Source: JAZGDL01 sp036477795 (GTDB taxonomy: Bacteria; Planctomycetota; Phycisphaerae; UBA1845). Taken from it: 17,571 nt of DNA. This document shows, piece by piece, positions 12,978 through 17,571 of this stretch. Under the pieces are notes generated by a model that had not been told where the DNA came from, searched no databases, and saw only the letters and a program-made list of their open reading frames with translations. The DNA lies in assembly GCA_036477795.1 (NCBI GenBank), contig JAZGDL010000182.1, positions 1 to 17,571 on the forward strand, read 5' to 3'. A program made the position numbers and the translations under genes. Each line of letters begins with the position of its first letter. The stretch's first letter is position 1.

Positions 12978-13736
12978 TCATCGGGCACGTCGTGCGATTC
13001 GCCGCTGAAGATCGGCACAGAAGCGGGCGATGCGTTGAACCTGCGGTTTGGTGAATTGCGGTGCCCAAGGCAGAAAGTGTAGTCCGATCCGTGTGGCGTC
13101 GCCGTTCAAGATTTGCTGCATGTGACGCAGCTCGGTCAACATGACGATTTCCCCGGCGTTCTCCGGCAGAACGAAATCGATGAAATATCGTTCTTGGGTG
13201 TGGAATTCTCGCCGCTGCCGGGCATCGACGCGCACGCACACCCCGCCGCGTGAGATGTCCACCAACGAGCCCTCAGCCCGTTTGGCATCCAATAGACACT
13301 TGGTGGTGTCCGCGTCGGTGACCTCGTGCAGACGCACTTCGATAGGGTTGATGGAGGCGACGGTGAGGCGAAAGTCCTCGCGGCGCTGCACCTCTTCAAC
13401 CTTGGTGGGCCGCGAGATGGAGAAACCGGTAACACGCGTTTGATCGTTGAGCCTCACGTAACAGCGGGCCCTGGTCACATGGGCGTGAAACCCGAGGCGC
13501 CGTCCGTTCAGCCGCATGTCGGCTGTAACGGCTTGTCCACGGACCGGGGAGAATGGCCCGCCGCTGCTTTGCGGACGGTCCAGGAAGATGTTCTCGTCGT
13601 CCATGTCGAGGATGCGCGTACGAGCTACCATGATCTGGTCGCCGGCGGCACGGTAGTGCAGCTCCAACGGAAGATTACGGGCGCACGCCGCGTCGAGTAT
13701 TTCGGCGGATTGCTCTAATCTGGCAGGAGATCCCAT
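12978..13736 (-). CDS. YcgR-like PilZ-domain protein (cyclic-di-GMP receptor)
   Basis: A 252-residue protein, started at ATG 13736 because the 64 upstream codons are repeat sequence. Residues about 20-110 look like the N-terminal YcgR domain (NLPLELHYRAAGDQIMVART, FHAHVTRARCYVRL). Residues about 115-240 are a PilZ domain with RREDFR (RxxxR, Arg119-Arg123) and DISRGG (D160-x-S-x-x-G165), the residues that bind cyclic-di-GMP. YcgR proteins slow flagellar motors or otherwise act as second-messenger effectors. Here the neighbours are a PEP-CTERM surface protein and a CBM9-like protein, so a role in surface or matrix behaviour is equally possible. Only a weak GACGGG precedes the start. The ligand motifs are intact, so binding is likely. 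Confidence 0.8.
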   Translation of the reverse strand: MGSPARLEQSAEILDAACARNLPLELHYRAAGDQIMVARTRILDMDDENIFLDRPQSSGGPFSPVRGQAVTADMRLNGRRLGFHAHVTRARCYVRLNDQTRVTGFSISRPTKVEEVQRREDFRLTVASINPIEVRLHEVTDADTTKCLLDAKRAEGSLVDISRGGVCVRVDARQRREFHTQERYFIDFVLPENAGEIVMLTELRHMQQILNGDATRIGLHFLPWAPQFTKPQVQRIARFCADLQRRIARRAR

Positions 13737-13757
13737 ACCCGTCAACAGTCCCGATCC

Positions 13758-13781
13758 GAGCCGCGACCGTGAGGGAGCGGT
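13758..13781 (-). repeat. 24-bp dispersed repeat R6, copy 2
   Basis: GAGCCGCGACCGTGAGGGAG then CGGT is the inverted counterpart of 8575-8598 with one difference. It sits immediately before an R1 array, as copy 1 does. Confidence 0.7.
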
Positions 13782-13784
13782 GCA

Positions 13785-13838
13785 CGATTGACGATTCCCT
13801 CTGTCCCTCTGTCCCTTCCTTACCCTTCGTGCCTCTCT
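13785..13838. repeat. composite repeat locus 4 (short)
   Basis: GATTGACGATTCC (R1) leads into CTCTGTCCCTCTGTCCCTTC and CCTTCGTGCC (R2 variants). Same R1 orientation and R1-then-R2 order as most other loci. Confidence 0.8.
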
Positions 13839-13870
13839 CGCATATTCGTCGGGTCGTGCGAGCGGCGACT

Positions 13871-13928
13871 TGACAAAGTAAAGAGTGGAGAGTGAAGAAA
13901 TCGTCACTCTTCGCTCTTCACTCTTCAC
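13871..13928. repeat. R4 repeat copy 2
   Basis: TGACAAAGTAAAGAGTGGAG then AGTGAAGAAATCG matches copy 1 at 12928. It continues as GTCACTCTTCGCTCTTCACT CTTCACTG, its own inverted counterpart. Confidence 0.65.
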
Positions 13929-13937
13929 TGCGAAGGC

Positions 13938-14007
13938 AGGCGAACGCCCCGCACCAACAACGCCGTTGGGCCAACGGCGTTGCTGGTGCGGGGCAACCGC
14001 CTGCCCT
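13938..14007. repeat. long inverted repeat, 35-bp arms
   Basis: Left arm GGCAGGCGAACGCCCCGCAC then CAACAACGCCGTTG; the right arm is its reverse complement except four positions (three are an AAC kept in both arms). The loop is about 3 bases. It sits between two halves of an R4-like sequence (CTTCACTG and CTACTCTTCTTTATCGGGC), as if inserted there, just downstream of the CBM9-like gene; it could also terminate transcription. Confidence 0.75.
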
Positions 14008-14015
14008 ACTCTTCT

Positions 14016-14960
14016 TTATCGGGCCAGGACGGCGGTGGCCCAGGTTGATGGGTCGATGTGCCAATTGAAATCGTCGCCGACGGTGAGGAATTGCTGGCCG
14101 TGGTCGCGATCCTCCAGGATGTAGTAGAACCCGATGCGCTGGTGCTCGACGGGGTCAAAGCCTACCAGGCAGGCGGCGGGGATGTGGGCTTGGAGGGTGT
14201 ATCGGTCTTTGAAGACCTTGGATGCGACTTGGAGCGATTGGGGATTGACGGTTGACGATTGGGGATTGGGGATTGCGGATTGCGGATTGCGGATTGGGGA
14301 TTGGGGATTGACGATTCCCCTTCGTGCCTTCGTCTCTGAGGAAAAGAGAGGAGCGTCTTCGCGGGCGCGGTGAATCTTGGCGGACCCGGCTAGCGCTTGA
14401 TCGCCCTTGGGCCCGCCGCCGACGGGGAGGAAGAAAAACTGTTGGCAGAAGCGGGTGGCGCGTTTGTTCTGCCGGGCATCGCGCATGTCGGTACAGAGCC
14501 GGAGGTTGTCACCCTTCCAGAACACGTTGGGATCGCAGCGCAACGGTCGCTTCTTGTTGCAGACTTCACAGGCAATGAACAGGCCGTCTTCGTTCCAACA
14601 GGCCCATACCGGTGCGAAGGGCTCTTGGTTGTCGATGCGGGACAGCGGGGGCAGTAGTTCGGCATCGGTCCAGCCCGATGAGGTGCAGAAACCCACGGAT
14701 TCTAATCCGTGGGCTTGGCGGTACGGCAGGGGAAACGCGAAATCAAACAGCAATCGGTTGGGGATCAATTCGATTGACGATTGACGATTGACGATTGGGG
14801 ATTGGGGATTGGGGATTGGGGATTGCGGATTGCGGATTGGGGATTGGGGATTGACGATTGAGAATTGACGATTGACGATTGACGATTGACGATTTGGGAT
14901 TGGCGGTTGGGGATTGTCCTTCGTCCCTTCTTTTCCCTTCGTCCCTTCCTGTCCCTTCAT
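14016..14960 (-). CDS. CBM9/DOMON-like protein carrying three in-frame repeat insertions
   Basis: The core (LLFDFAFPLPYR, WNEDGLFIACEV, FWKGDNLRLCTDMRDARQNK, FCQQFFFLPVGGGPKGD, then YTLQAHIPAACLVGFDPVEH and FYYILEDRDHGQQFLTVGDD) has the layout of carbohydrate-binding family 9/DOMON-like beta-sandwich proteins. Three segments are foreign to it: the first about 60 residues (R2 and R1 read as EGTKGKEGTKD and NRQSSIVN), a palindrome read as AHGLESVGF near residue 85, and an R2-R1 block (about 14235-14338) read as TKARRGIVNPQSPIRNPQSA. All keep the frame. The ATG at 14960 overlaps the uvrA stop (ATGA), but both codons are repeat-derived; a TTG at 14768 is an alternative start without repeats. No signal peptide is visible. 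Function beyond possible sugar binding unknown. Confidence 0.6.
   Translation of the reverse strand: MKGQEGTKGKEGTKDNPQPPIPNRQSSIVNRQFSIVNPQSPIRNPQSPIPNPQSPIVNRQSSIELIPNRLLFDFAFPLPYRQAHGLESVGFCTSSGWTDAELLPPLSRIDNQEPFAPVWACWNEDGLFIACEVCNKKRPLRCDPNVFWKGDNLRLCTDMRDARQNKRATRFCQQFFFLPVGGGPKGDQALAGSAKIHRAREDAPLFSSETKARRGIVNPQSPIRNPQSAIPNPQSSTVNPQSLQVASKVFKDRYTLQAHIPAACLVGFDPVEHQRIGFYYILEDRDHGQQFLTVGDDFNWHIDPSTWATAVLAR
14235..14338. repeat. composite repeat locus 5, inside CBM9-like gene
   Basis: R1 heptamers of types GATTGGG, GATTGAC and GATTGCG at 14235-14317, then R2 (CCCCTTCGTGCCTTCGTCTC). In frame with the minus-strand gene. Confidence 0.9.
14692..14713. repeat. 22-bp palindrome inside CBM9-like gene
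   Basis: CCCACGGATT CT AATCCGTGGG, a near-copy of the palindrome at 15350-15371; both are followed by CTT. Read on the minus strand as AHGLESVG within the protein. Confidence 0.85.
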
Positions 14961-15027
14961 CCCTTGGTCCCTTCCTCTCGCTTCGGGCTCCCTCCTTGGT
15001 CGCCCTCAGCTTCGTGCCTTTCTCCTG
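14772..15027. repeat. composite repeat locus 6 (R1-R2-R3), at the uvrA/CBM9 junction
   Basis: R1 at 14772-14918 is the longest array here and includes four GGGG runs spaced by ATT (14797-14821). R2 variants (CCTTCGTCCC, CCTTCCTGTC) follow to about 14975, then R3, TTCGGGCTCCCTCCTTGGTC with GCCCTCAGCTTCGTGCC. R3 recurs at locus 7. The array codes for the end of UvrA and the start of the next frame. Confidence 0.9.
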
Positions 15028-17571
15028 ATACCGGTGTTCTTGTGCTGGCCAGCAGTTGGGCGAGCTGCTCGACGTCGTTGTCCTTGATGGTCTGTAGCCA
15101 GAAGGTGATCTGATCGTGGTCGACCTTGCGCTGGATCGATGGTGATCGGCCCAGTTTCTCAATCTGAACGGGCGTGAAACGGTTGGCGGGCGTGCGGATT
15201 ACGACGCGCAGCCCCTGGCCGATGTTGGTCACGATGACGCCCAAGGATTTCGTCGCCCGACGTCGGGGTGCGAGAAGGGATTCTCGCACCAGCGGCGATT
15301 CTCGCACCAGCGGCGATTCTCGCACCGGCGGCGATTCTCGCACCAGCGGCCCACGGATTGCAATCCGTGGGCTTTGGTTGGGGTGTGGGACGTGTAACGA
15401 GCGTTTCATTCCGCTGGTTGGATGGTGGCGGCGAGTTAGGCTGATGGCGACTTTTCCGGTCCAGTTGCATTGAATGTCGGGTTCGAGCTTCTGGATTCGA
15501 CCAATGATTTCGAGGATCAGCTGCGGTTTCCAGCGAATGACGTGGTGGGCGTTGATGAATTCCTGAGACAGATGCCATTTTCGTCCGTCGGCTTTCCAGG
15601 GTTGACCTTGGACGGGGTCGGTCTGTTGCTGTTCGACCATCCGGAAGTACGCCCGGGCGCTGTCGTTTAGAAAGGACTTGAAGGCCCGTTTGTTCAGGTC
15701 CTTGAAGTCGCGCAGAAGGATGCGAATGTCGTCGAGTCCCCTGTCGGCGGCGCGGAGGCGGACACGGGGGCCCTGTCCGTAAATGGGCAGGTCGTGACGC
15801 TGGTCGAGGGTCTTGACATCGAGCGCCCGGACAACGGTTTTGTTGTCGAAGAAACGGGCGGGGACGCGGAGACTGATGTCGAGCAGGTCGCGCCCGCCGG
15901 TGCGAAAGTGTACGAACCACATGGCAGGTTGCGTGCGGGGCGCTCTGATCTCGACGCGGGCCCGATCGTTCCAGTCGGCGGGGGCGAAGCCGTCGATCCG
16001 TTCGATGGTGTCGACGAGCCATTCGAGCACCTTGGGGTCCCAGCCGATGGGTTGTCCGCGACGATCGACGTGATTGACGGTGTGCCATCGCCTGCCGTCC
16101 ACCTCCCAGGGCATGCGGGTCATCGCGGTGGATTCGGAATCGAGGGCCAGTGGGGCCTGCAACTCCCGCTCGATTTTCGCTTGAGCACCAGCACCGAATA
16201 CCTCGCGCTGGTGAAGCGGTCCGGCTGCCAGCACGGGGGCCAGGGCGACGCCGGTGTGTGAGCGTTTGTGCCGGGCGACCTGTTCCGGGGTGCCGGCGAT
16301 AACTACGGTGCCGCCTTGGGCAGCGGCTTCGGGCCCCAGGTCGATGACGTAATCAGCGGTCTTGATGAGGTCGAGATTGTGCTCGATGCAGATCACCGTG
16401 TTGCCCAGATCGACGAGACGATGAAGGACTTTCAGGAGCTTTTTCAGATCGTCAAAGTGCAGGCCGGTGGTGGGCTCATCGAGGATGTAGAGGGTTCTAC
16501 CGGTTGAGAGTCGGCCTAACTCGGCGGCGAGCTTGACCCTTTGGGCTTCCCCGCCGGAGAGGGTCGGGGCAGACTGACCGAGCTCGACATAACCGAGCCC
16601 GACGTCGTCAAGGGTATCGAGCATGCGGCGCAATTTCGGGATGGCGGCGAAATGCTCACAGGCCTGGCGCACCCGCATGTGCAGGACGTCGGAGATGTTC
16701 TTGTTCTTGTAACGTACTTCCAGGGTTTCACGCGTATAGCGGGTGCCGCCGCAGCTTTCGCATTCGATCCAGACGTCGGGGAGGAAGTGCATTTCGATGC
16801 ACTGTTGGCCCATGCCCAAGCAGGCTTCGCAGCGTCCGCCGGGGCGATTGAAACTGAAGCGGTTGGTGGTGTAGCCGCGGACCTTGCTTTCGGGAATCCT
16901 GGCGAACAGTTCACGGATAAGATCGAATGCGCCGGTGTAGGTGGCGGGGTTGCTGGCCGGGCTGTTGCCGATGGGCGATTGGTCTACGTTGATGACCTTG
17001 TCGATCTGCTCGACACCGATGATGCGCTGGTGCCCGCCGGCGACCAGGCGGGCGCGGTGGATGCGGGCTGCGAGGGCGTTGTAGAGGGTGTCGGTGATGA
17101 GTGAGCTTTTCCCGCTTCCCGACACGCCGGTGACGGCGATGAAGCGTCCCAGCGGAAAGGCGACGTCGATCTCACGAAGGTTGTTGTGCCTGGCACCTTC
17201 GACTACGAGCCATTGGTCGGGGTCGGGAGGATCAGATTGCGGATTGCGGATTGCGGATTGCGGATTAGGGATTGGGGATTGACGATTGACGATTGACGAT
17301 TGACGATTGGGGATTGGCGATTGGGGATTGTCCTTCGTCCCTTCGTCCCTCCTTCCCTTCGGGCTCCCTCCTCGGTCGCCCTCAGCCTTCTCGGTCGCCC
17401 TCAGCTTCGTCCTTTCCTCTCCTCTTCGTGCCTGGTCTTGCATTACTGAGCGGCGATTTGAGGGGACGGGGATGTTCTCTTTGCCGGACAAATACTTGCC
17501 GGTGAGTGACGCGCGCCTGGCACGCAGCGCCTTGGGCGACGCGTGGGCGACGATCCTGCCGCCGTCAGCGC
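14957..17571 (-). CDS. uvrA: excinuclease ABC subunit UvrA, C-terminal part (5' end outside window), with linker insertion and long tail
   Basis: The frame is open to the right edge; its first codons give SLTGKYLSGKENIPVP, the join between the ATPase halves of UvrA, so the gene continues upstream and TTG 17491 is not its start. UvrA recognises damaged DNA in nucleotide excision repair. ATPase II is intact: Walker A GVSGSGKSS, zinc-finger CEAC and CESC 18 residues apart, signature LSGGEAQRVK, Walker B LYILDEPTTGLH. Oddities: about 75 residues of translated repeats (nt 17228-17449) between the halves, and an extension of over 400 residues after the usual end (about nt 16260). In that tail a motif recurs: PWEVDGRRWH near 16111 and PWKADGRKWH near 15600. 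The tail itself holds an 18-bp tandem repeat and a palindrome. I recall comparable tails in other PVC UvrAs, unchecked. The stop is in repeat locus 6. Confidence 0.9.
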   Translation of the reverse strand, partial: ADGGRIVAHASPKALRARRASLTGKYLSGKENIPVPSNRRSVMQDQARRGEERTKLRATEKAEGDRGGSPKGRRDEGTKDNPQSPIPNRQSSIVNRQSPIPNPQSAIRNPQSDPPDPDQWLVVEGARHNNLREIDVAFPLGRFIAVTGVSGSGKSSLITDTLYNALAARIHRARLVAGGHQRIIGVEQIDKVINVDQSPIGNSPASNPATYTGAFDLIRELFARIPESKVRGYTTNRFSFNRPGGRCEACLGMGQQCIEMHFLPDVWIECESCGGTRYTRETLEVRYKNKNISDVLHMRVRQACEHFAAIPKLRRMLDTLDDVGLGYVELGQSAPTLSGGEAQRVKLAAELGRLSTGRTLYILDEPTTGLHFDDLKKLLKVLHRLVDLGNTVICIEHNLDLIKTADYVIDLGPEAAAQGGTVVIAGTPEQVARHKRSHTGVALAPVLAAGPLHQREVFGAGAQAKIERELQAPLALDSESTAMTRMPWEVDGRRWHTVNHVDRRGQPIGWDPKVLEWLVDTIERIDGFAPADWNDRARVEIRAPRTQPAMWFVHFRTGGRDLLDISLRVPARFFDNKTVVRALDVKTLDQRHDLPIYGQGPRVRLRAADRGLDDIRILLRDFKDLNKRAFKSFLNDSARAYFRMVEQQQTDPVQGQPWKADGRKWHLSQEFINAHHVIRWKPQLILEIIGRIQKLEPDIQCNWTGKVAISLTRRHHPTSGMKRSLHVPHPNQSPRIAIRGPLVRESPPVRESPLVRESPLVRESLLAPRRRATKSLGVIVTNIGQGLRVVIRTPANRFTPVQIEKLGRSPSIQRKVDHDQITFWLQTIKDNDVEQLAQLLASTRTPVSGERHEAEGDQGGSPKREEGTKG
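15279..15350. repeat. 4 x 18-bp tandem repeat inside uvrA tail
   Basis: The unit GATTCTCGCACCAGCGGC repeats exactly four times with one change (CCGG for CAGC-type position in unit 3). It codes for VRESPL-type hexapeptides on the minus strand. GGTGCGAGAA (15267-15276) and TTCTCGCACC (15281-15290) form a perfect hairpin at its left end. Confidence 0.9.
15350..15371. repeat. 22-bp perfect palindrome inside uvrA tail
   Basis: CCCACGGATTG and CAATCCGTGGG are perfect reverse complements, directly abutting the 18-bp tandem repeat. The same family occurs at 14692-14713. Read as PRIAIRG on the minus strand. Confidence 0.9.
17235..17440. repeat. composite repeat locus 7 (R1-R2-R3), inside the UvrA inter-ATPase linker
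   Basis: R1 (GATTGCG x4, GATTGGG, GATTGAC x4 and further units) at 17235-17330, R2 (CCTTCGTCCCTTCGTCCCTC), then R3 (TTCGGGCTCCCTCCTCGGTC with GCCCTCAG) partly doubled. It is read in frame as about 70 residues on the minus strand. Confidence 0.9.

Larger units (their letters stand above)
13737..14015. other. 279-bp intergenic region made almost entirely of repeats
   Basis: In order: R6 copy 2 (13758-13781), a short R1 (13785-13797), R2 variants (13798-13838), R4 copy 2 (13871-13928) and a long hairpin (13938-14007). Little unique sequence remains in which a promoter for the PilZ gene could lie. Confidence 0.75.

Noticed and set aside
13737..13928. 64-codon N-terminal extension of the PilZ protein
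   Set aside because: Translated from R1, R2, R4 and R6 repeats; the ATG at 13736 gives a normal YcgR-like N-terminus.
15159..16088. 309-residue ORF in another frame of uvrA
   Set aside because: Same strand, shifted frame; extreme Arg/Pro/His composition; its repeats are the 18-bp array in the wrong frame.

Overview
This window looks like part of a chromosome from a planctomycete-type (PVC group, probably Phycisphaerae-like) bacterium. That placement is inference from four things: two genes ending in PEP-CTERM sorting signals, a UvrA with a long C-terminal extension, weak Shine-Dalgarno use, and very dense short-period intergenic repeats of a kind I associate with that phylum. The chromosomal parts are GC-rich. 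The stretch 5230-8600 is visibly more AT-rich and full of broken mobile genes.

Layout. 1-1000: remnants of an IS200-like RAYT transposase bounded by 26-28 bp inverted ends that have cut off the 5' part of a PEP-CTERM gene. 1000-1580: non-coding, with several hairpins and a possibly structured leader. 1582-2897: a GH130 mannoside phosphorylase/hydrolase gene overlapping a small PilZ-like gene. 3042-5223 (minus strand): tRNA-Ser(UGA), acpS, a nifS-type cysteine desulfurase and tadA, a compact housekeeping cluster. 5305-8600: a decayed genomic island with two integrase remnants, a GIY-YIG nuclease carrying an integrase-like arm domain, small unknown genes and a MITE-like inverted element. 8731-11229 (minus): 2-oxoacid:acceptor oxidoreductase, alpha followed by a beta-gamma fusion. 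11506-12952: a small membrane protein diverging from a PEP-CTERM protein. 12978-13736 (minus): a YcgR-like PilZ protein. 14016-17571 (minus): a CBM9/DOMON-like protein downstream of uvrA, which runs off the right edge.

The most striking feature is a composite repeat made of a heptamer array (R1, GATTGRS on the plus strand), an octamer/nonamer array (R2, CCTTCGTS) and sometimes a third block (R3). It occurs at seven loci, always with R1 in the same orientation. On the minus strand R1 has no stop codon in any frame and reads as a heptapeptide of the type NRQSSIV/NPQSPIP. At three places it lies in frame inside conserved proteins: in the linker between the two ABC ATPase halves of UvrA, between the beta and gamma parts of the oxidoreductase, and inside the CBM9-like protein. 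Two 22-bp palindromes and a 4 x 18-bp tandem repeat are also in frame inside uvrA and the CBM9-like gene. This resembles in principle the protein-invading palindromic elements of Rickettsia, but with different sequences. On the plus strand the same array closes the reading frame: it supplies the stop codon of the small PilZ-like gene.
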